NCBI RefSeq assembly: GCF_016097555.1
Contig: NC_054701.1
Span: 63,493,927 to 63,557,926 of the forward strand
Direction: 5' to 3'
Length of the DNA stretch: 64,000 nt
Origin: Gigantopelta aegis
Taxonomy: Eukaryota > Mollusca > Gastropoda > Neomphalida > Peltospiridae
Each line of letters starts with the position of its first letter. The first letter of the stretch is position 1. Of the stretch, positions 23,201 through 33,217 are shown piece after piece. The position numbers and the translations under genes were made by a program. The notes beneath the pieces are model-generated. The model was not told where the DNA came from. It saw nothing but the letters and a program-made list of their open reading frames with translations, and ran no database searches.

Positions 23201-26200
23201 ATGTGGCTAAAACTCCTACCTGCAACGTATCAACCGACATAAACGTCACGGATATAAATACTACCACCCCTTACACTTAAAGTGAATCAGAAAAAAATGG
23301 GGGTCAAGCTGCTCGTTTCTGAGATAACGGGTAGCGTCTATGACTACCCTAGTTTCGCACAAAATTCGAGTACTTTTTTTTACAGGTACCCCATACATGT
23401 TTCAAGCACAAGGCTACTTGACACATTGGTACTAGATGAAATAAAATTGCACATTTTTTTTACCCAGATGAAACTATTATTTTTTACAACCAACACACTC
23501 ACATTTATAACCAATCACAGGACTTATGGTGTTCACTTCTCTATCAAAAGTTGGGTGCACCTCGAACTTTGACCCAGCCGGAAGTTATTTGGTTTAGTAC
23601 TACCAGTAGACGGCAGTTGTCATCGGTTAATTACATCATTCCATAATCAAAGGTAGTATATGATGTCACATAATATGTAACACCGCATGTATTCCTTCTG
23701 TTGATAGTGCTTCATTAAATAAAACATTTCTTTCTTTTTTTCCCTTCTGTTGACATAATATTTATCAGCTGAGAGAAGGGTTGTTGTGATGTCACAATAC
23801 AACAAATAAAATGCAGTGAATTTTATAATAATTATAGTAGAATTATAAGTATCATTCAACTATAAAATATATCTGGCATTTGTCCTTTTGTAGATGGTGT
23901 TTCTGACACTCGTCTCAAGATAAATTTTATTGTAACTGGTACCGAGTTTGTTATTCTATTTATTACCCCAGCTGTTTTTGGGTTTTTTTAAAAATCTTAT
24001 TTTCTATACAGCCTACATCGGCTACACGTCCATGTATATAGAAACGACGTAAACTACTTTACTGTTCTGGGTATTGCTTTAACTTTGTATTTATTCACGG
24101 GTCACCGATAATTTTCAAAACCCAAAGTTTTATATATTCTGTAAAAAAATATATACAATGAATTGCATTAAACTACCATTTTATTACAAGTTTAACACTG
24201 AAACCAGAAAGACGTAAATGCGAACGCTTTAAACTACGTGACATCATTGTGTGTGCTTTGCCAAATCCATGATGACGTCATAATTATTTAGTACCGACAA
24301 GGTGATTGGTTTGTTGGCATCAAATCGTCCAATAGTAGTGTACGTTAAACCAATGCATAAAATTATGATTTTTATTTTCCCTGTTATGAGTGCCTGCTAG
24401 GGTAATAAATACAGCACTGGACCATCTAGTTAAAGCCGCACACCCTAGTTCCATCCAGCGAAAATAAATTCTAATTTGGTTAATCTACAAACCTGTAACA
24501 CACTTAGATCACGTTTTTATCAAATGGAGTGAAAAAGCAGGTTTTATATCGATAAATACCATGGGAATCCCCATGTCCCAATTGCTTGAAATAATTTTGA
24601 AAGTTTGTATTCTGATGTCACCGGTAGATGTCGCTCGAAGCACAACAATGCCTACGTCACGACAAATTTCACAGACTTGGGGTGCGTTCTTTTCACCTCT
24701 CCTGGACATGTTCCAACTGTTCTGTCCTGGTTGTATCCCCTCTCCAGATATCGTAGGACTTAGCAAAATTATTGGTTTTAAGGGTTTGTAACATTTTGTA
24801 TTGAGATACTTACTTGTCTGAACTTTATTGTTACTGAAAATGTTCATGAACTGTGAAGAAAAATCTCACAAATGAACAACAACAAATCGGATGTTGATTG
24901 CGCGAACCGTGCACGAGAAAACAAACCGAACCAAAATGATAACGGTCACGTGGTATACCAACGTCTGTGACAAATATCCCGTCTAAAAATAGATTAGACC
25001 TTGTCTGCTCAACGGTTGTTTCTCAAACGTGCGCCCGTTTTTCAGAAATACAAAAAATGCATTTTGTGGTATTACAAACACCAGGATTACCAAAAAACAC
25101 TTCAGGTGAATGAAAATGTATATTCTAAATAATAAACGGTAAGTAAAGTGCAATTTTATTTGTGAAAAAATGGGTTTAATAGCGAAAAACAACGCCGTAA
25201 TGGTTAACAACTAGCCGTAACTAGGGTGTGTCCCTTTAAGTAGATATTTATTTTATTGCTTTTCAGTTACACGTCTTTTATTTTATTGTTTATCCTGATT
25301 GATTACTTCAGGATATGTGTAAGTGGGTGATGTGTTGTTGTTTTTTCAGAAAGTTCATGAAGACTCAGCATATTAACCCTGAGGAAGCTGTCCAGATCCA
25401 CCAGGACATCAAAGCAGAGCGATCACTGGGAATACACTGGGGAACGTTCAAGTTGACATACGAAGTAAATTGTCTATACAACTCATTTGAGCATGTAATA
25501 TATTTGAGAGTTCAGGGCTCTATACTAAATCTTAAAGGGACACACCCTAGTTTTTAAACACTAAGGCATATTTTTCACTATTAGAACCGTTTATGATAAC
25601 TGAAATCAAATATTACTTATATTGTATTGTTTAGATTATCCATTTCCGTACAACCAAAGTGTTTCTGGTCATCCTGGTGTTTCTAATACCACAAAATGCA
25701 TTTTTCATATTTTTAAAAATGCACGTGCGTCTGAGAAATAATGGTTATGAAGTTGCGTTTTAGTTGATTTTTAAGGGTATTTCAACGTCCCAGACTCTTG
25801 TTTCACTCTGTTGTATCCAAATTTGTTGCAGGTTTGTAAATTAACCAAACTTAGTGTCTATTTTTACGGGTTGAAACTAGGCTCTAGGTGAAAAACATGC
25901 CTTAGTGTTTAAAAACTAGGGTCTGTCCCTTTAATATGAACTCGTTCTGTAAGGTAAGTGTTGCTTTACTTGTCCTGTCTGAAACGTGCTTGTCCCACCC
26001 ATATGTTTCTATAACAACACTGGAGCAATGTTTCGCAGCAAATTAAATTCAAACGGATCAGTGTTAAATTCATGAACAAATTATCATTTTTGTCAACAAT
26101 GTTTAATTCATAAACAAATTATCATTTTGTCAATAATGTTTAATTCATAAACAAATGATCATTTGTCATAATTGTTAAATTCATGAACAAATTATCATGT

Positions 26201-27870
26201 CCACAATTGTTAAATTTATTAACTATCTTGTCAGTAATTGTAAAATTCATGAACAAATGATCATGTTGTCAATAATTGTTAAATTCATAACAAATTCTCA
26301 TGCCCTCAGTTGTTAAATTCATGAATTATCATGTCAGTAATTGTAAAATTCATGAACAACTTATCATTTTGTCAATATATTGTCATTTTTAATCGACTTG
26401 TCCTATTGTTTGTAAAATGTATATGTCCTACTCCCAAACTATTTGTCTTGGCCACTTTACCTCAGAGCCCTATAGGTAGTACTAAACCAAATAACTTCTG
26501 GTTGGGTCAAAGTTCGAGGTGCACTCAATGATAGAGAAGTGAACACAAGTCCTGTGATTGGTGATAAATGTGAGTGTGTTGGTTGTAAAATAAATCGTTT
26601 CATCTAGGCAAAAAATGTATGCAATTCGATCTAGTACCACTGTCAAGTAGCCTTGTGCTTGAAACATGTATGGGGTACCTGTAATAAAAAAGTACTCAAA
26701 TTTTGTGCGGAACTAGGGTAGTCATAGACACTACCCGATATCTCAGAAATGAGCAGCTTAATTGACCCCCAATTTTTACTGATTCACTTCAAGGGTGAGG
26801 GGTGGTAGTATTTATATCAGTGGTGTTTATTGTCGATTGATACGCTGCAGGTAGGAGTTCTATCCACATATGTTACTATTGTCGTCTATGAGAATTTATT
26901 TGGTAGTAGGCTATCCACCCTATAGTTATATCTCACATAGTGTGTGATAGTTTTTAACCAACTTACATTTGTGTTAGGGATTTTTGTCATTAAATAATTG
27001 AATATTACCTAATGCAGGAAAAAATATATTATCGTGCTTTAATTTACAACTATTTTGGTGTATATCAGGTAAACTTAGAAGTTATTACATATTAAAGTGA
27101 AAATCAATAACGTACATGTAGATTGTAATTGTTATCTTTTATTGCATTTCCAGTTTTCTTTAACATCAAGGAAAATGTTTTGTTTTCTTTTATTCTAAAT
27201 ACATTTCCTTGGATATACATATACGTTAGTTAAAGTTTGTTTTGTTTAACAACACCACTAAAGCACTGATTTATTAATCATCAACTGATGGATCTCAAAC
27301 ATTTGGTAATTTTCACATATAGTCTCAGAAAGGAAACCTGCTACATTTTTCCATTAGTAGCATAGGATCTTTTATATGTGCCATGCCACAGACAAGGTAT
27401 AACATACCATGATCTTTGATATTCCAGTCGTGGTGCAGTGGCTGGAACGAGAAATAGTCCGATGGGCCCACTGATGGGGATCGATCCCAGACTGACCACA
27501 CATCAAGGGAGCACTTTACCACTGGGTTACATCCTGCCCCATTAGATACGTTAGAGACCATTCACATGTGTCTTTTCTTAAGATGACCATTAACCCACAA
27601 ATAAAATAAAAAACTCAAAGCAACCCTGTAACATAGATGTAGTGTCTGTAATTCTTTAAAGGTTGGCTGTATTATAATTAATAAAAAAATTATTTTGTAT
27701 TATTTCAGCCGTACTTGGAGCCCAGAGAAAAAATATTGCAAATAGTCAAGGAGAAAAACTTAAAGGAAGGTGCTTTTTTCACTCTCAATCATGGCCAAAT
27801 TAAAGTTATTCAAAGTTTGGATGATGCGACCCAACCTGCAAATACCGAGACGGAGACTTCTGTGAAGTAA
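17259..27870 (+). CDS. NAPEPLD: N-acyl-phosphatidylethanolamine-hydrolysing phospholipase D (NAPE-PLD)
   Basis: Coding exons 17259-17441, 20165-20644, 22187-22335, 25350-25464 and 27709-27870 give 362 aa. An acceptor at 17237-17238 leaves 20 bases of 5' UTR before ACCATGG, so a non-coding upstream exon is expected. The enzyme is a membrane-associated zinc hydrolase of the metallo-beta-lactamase fold that cleaves N-acyl-PE to N-acylethanolamines and phosphatidic acid. Visible landmarks: ANPWDSW near residue 27; [20 protein letters not shown] from about 88; metal ligands H144, H146, D148 and H149 in [11 protein letters not shown]210 in PCQHW; D241 in GGDTGYC; H300 in GIHWGTF. All family ligands are present. 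Introns are phase 0, 0, 2, 0; the third has a GC donor (AG/GCAAGT). The C-terminal tail after NHGQIKV is short and polar. Length is slightly below the human protein (393 aa), mostly from a shorter N-terminus. Confidence 0.97.
17664..17760. repeat. (AATG)n-headed repeat fragment
   Basis: AATGAATGAATGAATGTTTAACC is followed by ACATTGGCTATTGGGTGTCA. Similar segments occur at 22396-22455 and 63592-63690, so this is a dispersed family, probably a SINE tail type distinct from A-C. Confidence 0.55.
17818..18048 (-). mobile_element. SINE type A in NAPEPLD intron 1
   Basis: The tail at the left begins GGAAGGAAATGTTTTATTTA. The body reads ATATGGTTAAGGACCACACA and TTTTATATGCACTATCCCAT, ending GTATTGGCTGGAATGA. 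The tRNA-like head is missing. Confidence 0.8.
18427..18747 (+). mobile_element. Full-length SINE type A in NAPEPLD intron 1
   Basis: The A box is TAGCCCAGTGGTAAAGCGC (from about 18434) and the B-box-like GGGATCGATTCCC lies about 45 bases later. The conserved body and a CTTTCCTTCCTTCC tail follow. Flanking duplication: CAAACTGATTAATGAG on the left (18411-18426) and CAAACTGATTAAAATGAG on the right (from about 18748). Confidence 0.9.
19081..19692 (+). mobile_element. PIF/Harbinger-type DNA transposon derivative with MADF remnant
   Basis: The inverted ends, GGCCATCCCACATTAGCGCA and the reverse complement of the right end GGCCGTCCCACACTAGCGCA, match for about 27 bp with few mismatches. A TTA target duplication (19078-19080, 19693-19695) is the PIF/Harbinger type. 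Inside, a frame from ATG 19332 reads [19 protein letters not shown] then [18 protein letters not shown], the start of a MADF (Myb/SANT-like) domain, which these transposons encode as their second protein. After about 42 residues it runs into unrelated hydrophobic sequence, consistent with an internal deletion. It lies in NAPEPLD intron 1. Confidence 0.85.
19765..20063 (-). mobile_element. SINE type A in NAPEPLD intron 1
   Basis: The head at the right reads GAGCGCTTTACCACTGAGCT on the + strand, the complement of the pol III A box. The tail lies at the left. Perfect 11-bp duplication GTTGATAATGG at 19754-19764 and 20064-20074. It ends about 100 bp before exon 2. Confidence 0.9.
20654..20816. 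repeat. Tandem duplication of about 122 bp after NAPEPLD exon 2
   Basis: GACAATTTCTGAAT occurs at 20654 and 20776, each time followed by a T-rich SINE-B tail end and CAGGGCTTTAGATTG. The duplicated unit begins 10 bases inside the intron, so the exon 2 donor is not copied. Confidence 0.75.
20817..21228. mobile_element. CAGGGCTTTAGAT MITE inserted in a SINE
   Basis: The ends CAGGGCTTTAGAT and ATCTAAAGCCCTG are perfect 13-bp inverted repeats. It splits a - strand type B SINE: the SINE motif GACACC lies on the left and AACACCACTAGAGC on the right. The CAGGG start suggests a hAT relative, but the target duplication is only 5-6 bp as read. Its centre holds a fragment of the TTAA-flanked MITE (CATGTATGTCCCTTTAA near 21125-21137). 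A related copy lacking that insert is at about 40227-40480. Confidence 0.75.
21229..21512 (-). mobile_element. SINE type B, main part (split by MITE)
   Basis: Resumes at ACACCACTAGAGC and carries AGCAAGGGATCTTTTATTAA, CCACAGGCACGATATAGCAC, then the head complement GGGGATCGATAC and TACATCCTGCCCC. Its tail end is at about 20791-20816, left of the MITE. Confidence 0.8.
21858..22135. mobile_element. Head-to-head inverted SINE pair
   Basis: 21858-21930 is a + strand head (GAGCCCAGTGGTAAAGCGC, CGTTCCAGCCAGTGCACCAC). From about 21935 a - strand body and head follow, ending AACGCTTTACCACTGGGCTA. The two heads face outward and form a long imperfect fold-back within NAPEPLD intron 2, just upstream of exon 3. 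Confidence 0.7.
22571..22655. mobile_element. Fragment of a CAGTGAAACC-ended MITE
   Basis: It starts CAGTGAAATCCCTCAAAACT and contains CTCTGTAAACTGGAC. It resembles pogo/Tigger-like MITE ends seen also at 50578-50746 and 59497-59670. Confidence 0.5.
22778..23153. mobile_element. MITE with TAGGGTCTCCACGAG inverted ends
   Basis: Left TAGGGTCTCCACGAGAACTC; right end, reverse-complemented, TAGGGCCTCCACGAGTC. Interior matches 1731-2122 in reverse, for example CATGTTCAGTGCTGGAATTA. It abuts the next element at 23152. In NAPEPLD intron 3. Confidence 0.75.
23152..23609. mobile_element. MITE family X (GGTAGTACTAAACC ends), copy 1
   Basis: It runs from CTAGTAGGGTGTATACTACC to GGTTTAGTACTACCAGTAG. Its ORF-like stretch comes from the repeat and matches 26470-26935 in the opposite orientation. 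In NAPEPLD intron 3. Confidence 0.7.
23690..23742 (+). mobile_element. SINE type A tail fragment
   Basis: GTTGATAGTGCTTCATTAAA then TAAAACATTTCTTTC; only the last 50 bases of the SINE remain. Confidence 0.5.
24430..25239. mobile_element. TTAA-flanked MITE, 0.8-kb form
   Basis: Left TTAA then AGCCGCACACCCTAG; right CTAGGGTGTGTCCCT then TTAA. The interior includes a segment near 24820-24930 that recurs inverted near 36030-36150 (TTCATGAACTGTGAAGAAAA on this strand here). No ORF beyond repeat-derived ones. In NAPEPLD intron 3. Confidence 0.65.
25532..25934. mobile_element. TTAA-flanked MITE (AGGGACA...CCCTAG family)
   Basis: TTAA at 25532-25535 and 25931-25934 flank inverted ends AGGGACACACCCTAGTTTTT and its near-complement (AAACTAGGGTCTGTCCCT). 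It begins about 70 bp after the exon 4 donor of NAPEPLD. The copy at 31581-31977 is collinear. Confidence 0.75.
26064..26385. repeat. AT-rich minisatellite, unit about 38-40 bp
   Basis: Roughly eight imperfect units of the type GTTAAATTCATGAACAAA followed by TTATCATTTTGTCAATAA. Unit length varies by small deletions. In NAPEPLD intron 4. Confidence 0.85.
26470..26935. mobile_element. MITE family X, copy 2
   Basis: It runs from CTATAGGTAGTACTAAACC to CTATCCACCCTATAG, collinear with the reverse complement of 23152-23609. In NAPEPLD intron 4. Confidence 0.7.
27230..27545 (-). mobile_element. Full-length SINE type B in NAPEPLD intron 4
   Basis: Tail at left (AAAGTTTGTTTTGTTTAACA), head at right (GGGATCGATCCCAG; GCACTTTACCACTGGG). 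Perfect 9-bp duplication ATACGTTAG at 27221-27229 and 27546-27554. Confidence 0.88.
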
Positions 27871-27954
27871 CAAGCCCTTTTTGAATAATGCCGACATGTA
27901 GAAGTTTTAATTTGGACAAGTCCAGCCTAACGCTGTTAGGAGCCTGAGTTTAAT

Positions 27955-28612
27955 TTAACCCTTTCAGACTACAGAACGGGAAATCCGGTTGTGTGTTTTC
28001 AGTTTGTATTTACCACCAAATTTGTCACAGGTTGACATGCGCAATAGAGGCAGTGCTAACAACAACATCCTGTAGAAGTTTTACATGGTTTGCTGTGAGA
28101 ATGTGCTCATTTGTTCGGAACTTTTCAGGCTATTTGGTATAACTGTTCTGTTAACTGCAATGGCGATATCCATTTTCGATAATACGACCTTCACGGAAAA
28201 AGACTGCAATAGTGATTTTTTATCGGAATGTAAGAGTGATAATTCTGATAGAATTCCACTAGCTGAAATACTGTCACGAATTCAAGATGACATACCACTT
28301 TCGAGATTTGCACGTGATCGGAGAGATTTTCTAAATGGGTTTAATCATTTACACATTTCATAGAAATTTGATATGGTTTTATAACCAGTGATTTAAAAAA
28401 TGTATATACCTGTATATATGTATAATAATGAGCTCCTTCTCATAGAAAATTGACTTATGTTTACAAATATGCTTGAACCAGTCTTCTACTATGAATAATA
28501 AATAAGTTATCATCAAATAACCATCTGTAAATTTATCCTTTGTTTAATTGTCAAATATATCAATTCCTGGGGCACTTTAAAGGCAATGGGTTAACGAGTC
28601 TGAAAGGGTTAA
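27955..28612 (+). mobile_element. piggyBac derivative with N-terminal transposase fragment
   Basis: TTAA at both ends (27955-27958, 28609-28612) and perfect 12-bp inverted ends CCCTTTCAGACT / AGTCTGAAAGGG: TTAA duplication plus CCC...GGG termini define piggyBac. Inside, a frame from the in-frame ATG at about 28160 reads MAISIFDNTTFTEKDCNSDF..., with an acidic Ser/Asp stretch and SDRIPLAEILSRIQDD, typical of piggyBac N-termini, then stops near 28361 before any DDD catalytic domain. So this is an internally deleted, non-autonomous copy. It lies 85 bp after the NAPEPLD stop and contains an AATAAA at 28497-28502. Confidence 0.88.
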
Positions 28613-29328
28613 AAGAACATCTTTAACCATAACAATACAAACATGTATATTGATAATTTGATAGTCTGTTTTTAGTGTTGTTGTGTTTTGTTATATGTAT
28701 GTACAGTCCTGGAGGTTTCTGCAGACTTTCTTTTGAGATAGTGACATTTTATGTTTATGGTTACAGAGGACTTGAGAAAGATTACTCTGTTGAAGTGTAC
28801 ATGTATTTTAATTTTGAAATACCTTTACAGCAACAATTTAATACAGCAAGAATTCACCACAATAATTAACTGATGGCAGAACACATTTTCTGCCATCTAC
28901 TTTTTCTTAATGTAGAAGGATGCAATATGGAAGAAACAAAACAAATTTTTGTTTAAAGACAATCCACGCATTTCAAACTATGGCTGTTTGTTGTCTTAAC
29001 ATATTTGCAGACGTGTGCATGAAATTGTGCAGGAGGATCAAGACTGTGGTAAAATAATAAAAAATTGGGGGGGGGGGGGGGGGAGGAGGGAGGGTCATGC
29101 TACACCAGAAATTACATTTTAACAAAGAAAATTTTCTTGGTGCAGGGTGGGGTTTTGGACACCCCCTGCCAAAACTCTCCTTTGCACACATGCTTAGTTT
29201 GATTTTTATGTGAGTATTTCTCAGATATTATGGAAAGAAATTATTTGTTATTTATTTTAGAAACTGTTTTATCAGTATATATTTGTCTGAGTTTGAGTTT
29301 AAATAATTAGGTAACAATTTATATTGCA
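28613..29328. other. Gene-free stretch after NAPEPLD
   Basis: No exon recognised. A G run of about 20 lies at 29066-29086. Probably 3' UTR or intergenic DNA. Confidence 0.4.
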
Positions 29329-29342
29329 TTCATTTCTTATTC

Positions 29343-29666
29343 TGGGGCGGGATTTAGCTCAGTCGGTTGAGTTCTCGATTCAGGTGCTTGCATCGCAGGA
29401 TCAGACCACCTCGGTGGATCCATTTAACTGATTGTTTTTTTTCTTGTTCCAGCCAGTGCACCACAACTGGTCAAAGGCTGTGGTATGTGCTTTTCTGTCT
29501 GTGGGAAAGTGCATATAAAAGATCCCTTGCTGCATTAGGAAAAATACAGCGGGTTTCTTCTGATGACTACGTGTCAGAATTACTAAATGTTTGACATCCA
29601 ATAGCCGATGATTAATTAATCAATGTGCTCTAGCGGTGTCGTTAAACAAAACAAACTTTAAACTTT
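29343..29666 (+). mobile_element. Full-length SINE type B with tRNA-like head
   Basis: Head GGGATTTAGCTCAGTCGGTTG is a textbook A box. The tail ends TTAAACAAAACAAACTTTAA. Flanks TTCATTTCTTATTC (29329-29342) and TTCATTTGTTATTC (29667-29680) differ at one base. Confidence 0.9.
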
Positions 29667-29680
29667 TTCATTTGTTATTC

Positions 29681-30319
29681 CCAAGTAAAAGACCACAGAT
29701 TGGCAATAACCAGTCCATACTCTCAGCTACAAAATGACACTAAGTTATTGTGCATAAAACACTGCTTATTTTTGTGCTTAGACTTAAATCTTTAAAATAG
29801 TCAGTGGAATGATCATCTGAGGTGCTTCAATCACTGGATCAAACCCCCACCCCTCTGTGACCCATTGTCTGCTTGAGTGTTTTCTCATCCCAAGCAGTAC
29901 CCAATGATTGGTACACTTTATTTAAAAATGCACATTTTAATACATAAGCTACAAGAAGTTAAAAGAGTTACCAGTAACCATATGTAGGAACGTTTAGGCT
30001 ATATTAATCAATTTAACTTGGAAAATTATTGACTACAGTGAAATTATACATTATGATAGCTGTATGTTTATAGAAATTACATAAAATATGTTTAGACAAT
30101 TAATTGTGTTTAGTGCCATACCGGTATTGTTTATGTTTATGAAATATACACTACTTGATTTGTTTTGTTCTTAATTATGTATTTACAGTAGTCTTGGGTA
30201 TATTTTTGTTATTTAATAACAGATCATCCGGTGTTGCTTAACGTTACAATGTCATGTGGATTTTTATTAGTATTTAATCATTCAGAATAGATCATCCACA
30301 CTAATTTTCTTACTACTGT
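29681..30319. other. Gene-free stretch
   Basis: AT-rich, no exon or repeat recognised. Confidence 0.4.
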
Positions 30320-30500
30320 CAGGGCTATCTCTAGCACTCGCTAAATTCGCCAATTGTGAATTTTAAAAACAATTGGCGAAATAATTGTTTGAAATAATGG
30401 ATATTTTTGTTCAAAATAACTTGGTTTTTGCAATGTTTTAAGTTTAATAGATAATTAGGCAAAATTATCTGCTGATTCAGAGTTAGTTTTGGCTGTACAC
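30320..30500. mobile_element. CAGGG-ended MITE (hAT-like), inverted copy
   Basis: It starts CAGGGCTATCTCTAGCACTC followed by a CGCCAATTGTGAATTTTAAA hairpin. It is the reverse orientation of the family at 44398-44586, 54877-55061 and 63008-63195. The far end is diverged. Confidence 0.65.
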
Positions 30501-31117
30501 CATTATTTGTACCCATTGATTGTGCTTGCAAATCTAGGACACCTAAAATTTAATTGTGTTTGTAGTTTACATTAGAATTTTAAAAAAAAGCTACAAAATT
30601 ATGTTATCACATGCAAGATTGCAGTTTTAATAATACATATATGTTTGTGAAATAAAGTTTTCAATTGCTTACTGTATGTGTTGTGGATTATAGTGTTCTG
30701 GAATATTCTAACAGATGAAGCATGATCGTTACAAGGAATTTTTGATAATAGTAAATTCTTGTAAATTATAGTAAAATTCTATGACCTAATACATATATAA
30801 TGTTTTCGGAGCAAGGAACTGCAAAGAAAAAAATGCACTCATCAAGAGGGGTAAATCCAGGCCTGTAGGAATGCTACCAGGTGTGCACTGTAGTGGAGGG
30901 GACTCGGTGTTAAGTAGGTGTGTGGTGGAGGGGAGGTCACTACAAGCCAAATTTGTATTATTTACTAGTATATGGAGTAGAAAAAACCTGTACGTTTTCG
31001 TTCTCGAGTGTGGGTATGAGTGGGGCTGAAATCCAAATGTTTTATAAATAAAACTTATTAAAAAAATTACCGTAGTTGGCTAATTTCTTTGGATGCCAGG
31101 TTGTCTGTTGATATCTG
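30501..31117. other. Gene-free stretch
   Basis: No exon seen. 30840-30960 is somewhat GC-rich but has no open frame of note. Confidence 0.4.
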
Positions 31118-31310
<193 letters not shown>

Positions 31311-31580
31311 TCCCTCCCCCCAGTTAACGGCACATGCAAGTAAACATTGCAGGAGCTAACTGACTGAGACTTCAAAACTAGATATTCTACAAGTACCATT
31401 AATCATTACGAATGCTGATAAAAGCAATACTTTTGTATTTATTAAAAATATTCGATCCCTACTAGTAGATATAATAGATAGTAGGGATCGAAAAAATAGA
31501 ACAATAAATGCACGTTAAATGGCTATAACATTGACATGCATGTATGAAGAGCGTAGAAGCAAAATATTGTGAAAATAAAT

Positions 31581-31977
31581 TTAAAGGGACAGACCCTAGT
31601 TTTTAAACACTTACTATGGCATATTTTTCACTATTAGAGCCATTTATGATCACCGAAAGCATACATTATTTCTATTGTTTGCTTAGATTATCCATTTCCG
31701 AACAACCGAAGTGTTTCTGGTCATCTCGGTGTTTCTAATACCACAAAATGCATTTGTTCATATTTTTAAAAACGCACGAGAAGTAACGGTTATGGAGTCG
31801 CGTTTTAGTCGATTTTTAAGGGTATTTCAATGTCACAGACTCTTGTTTCACGCTGTTGTATTCAAATGTGTTACAGGTTTGTAAATTAGCCGAACTTAGT
31901 GTCCATTTTTTCGTTGAAACCAGAGTCTAGGTGAAAACTATGCCGTAGTGTTTAAAAACTAGGGTCTGTCCCTTTAA
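31581..31977. mobile_element. TTAA-flanked MITE (AGGGACA...CCCTAG family)
   Basis: TTAA then AGGGACAGACCCTAGTTTTT at the left; AAACTAGGGTCTGTCCCT then TTAA at the right. The inverted ends extend past 20 bp. Interior motifs match 25532-25934 in the same orientation. Confidence 0.8.
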
Positions 31978-32803
31978 GCTTGTTTTCCAACATAAGCCTA
32001 TTTACAGCCATTAATTGCGCTTGCAGTGATTTATAATTGCCGTATGCGTCCCAGATTCAGATTTTTACTTTCAAAAATAATAAGTCGCTATTTTTGTTTA
32101 AATTATTGGATAACCTGGTAAAATAAACACATGGGGATCATATGTCAGTGTTAGCAGCGCATTTTTCTTTAAAATAAAATAATAAATCGGGGGTCTAAAT
32201 GACCTAGTCGAAACTAGGTCACACGCTCATTTTGTCAGTACCGTAACATGATTGTAAACTGATTACAAATTAATAACAAAATATACATCATCAAAACGTT
32301 TTATCCCTAACTAAATTTGAAAGGTTTTCTAGAAGTTGACATGTTTAGTTTTTTAATGGCTTTAAATAATTAATTTAATCTGACACTTCTTTTTTTCATG
32401 TGCAAACAATATTTTTAAAAGAGAAATCTTGAGATAGTTTCGATGCAGTAAAAAAAAAAAAAAAAATCAATTACCGTCGATTAAAGTATTTCTTTTGAAA
32501 TGAGATGTTGCATCAATACTTTATGAAAAAAAATTGAAGCACATATGAATGTCATTCTTAAAAGAAAAAAGAAACAAATTGGTAAAATGAATAGCAATAC
32601 TAGGTAATTTAATTCCTGAACAAAATAACAGCAAAATGATTCAACTGAAAATGTTATTAAGCAGTTCCATATAAGTTTAAACATTATTTTAACACTCTTC
32701 TCCAATCCCCATCCCCCATCCGCCGCAAACATGCCTACTCGTACAATACATGGCCCATATAAGGCGATCCGCAAAAATATTTAATTCAAATATGCATGTG
32801 TAT
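31978..32803. other. Gene-free stretch
   Basis: AT-rich with an A run at 32450-32466; no exon recognised. Confidence 0.4.
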
Positions 32804-32816
32804 TCAAAGTTAACTA

Positions 32817-33204
32817 GGGGAAGGACATAGCCCAATGATAAAGCACTAACCTCATGAACGGTCAGCCTAGGATCGATTCTCGTTGGTGGGCCCATTTGGG
32901 CTATTTCTCGTTCCAGCCAGTGCTCCACAACTGGTGTAACAAAGGATGTGGTATGTATTAACCTGTCTGTGGGGTGATGCATATAAAAAGATGCCTAACC
33001 AATCTGAATGTTTGTTTGTGCTGGGGTGTGTCGTTACACATTCATTCATTCATATATAAAAGACCCCTTGCTGCTAATCGGAAAAGGTATCCATCGTGTT
33101 TCATCTCATTATCTGTGTGGTCCTTAATCATATATGTCCGATGCCATATAACCGAATTGAAAATGTGTTGAGTATGTCGTGAAATAAAACATTCCGTCAC
33201 TCCT
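32817..33204 (+). mobile_element. SINE type A with internal extra segment
   Basis: Head ATAGCCCAATGATAAAGCAC, body TTGGGCTATTTCTCGTTCCA and a tail ending ACATTCCGTCACTCC. Flanking duplication TCAAAGT(T/C)AACTA at 32804-32816 and 33205-33217. About 65 extra bases near 32985-33050 interrupt the body, with the ATATAAAAGA motif present on both sides. Confidence 0.85.
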
Positions 33205-33217
33205 TCAAAGTCAACTA

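Noticed and set aside
23282-23572. 96-codon ORF in NAPEPLD intron 3
   Set aside because: It lies wholly in MITE family X and the related copies do not keep the frame.
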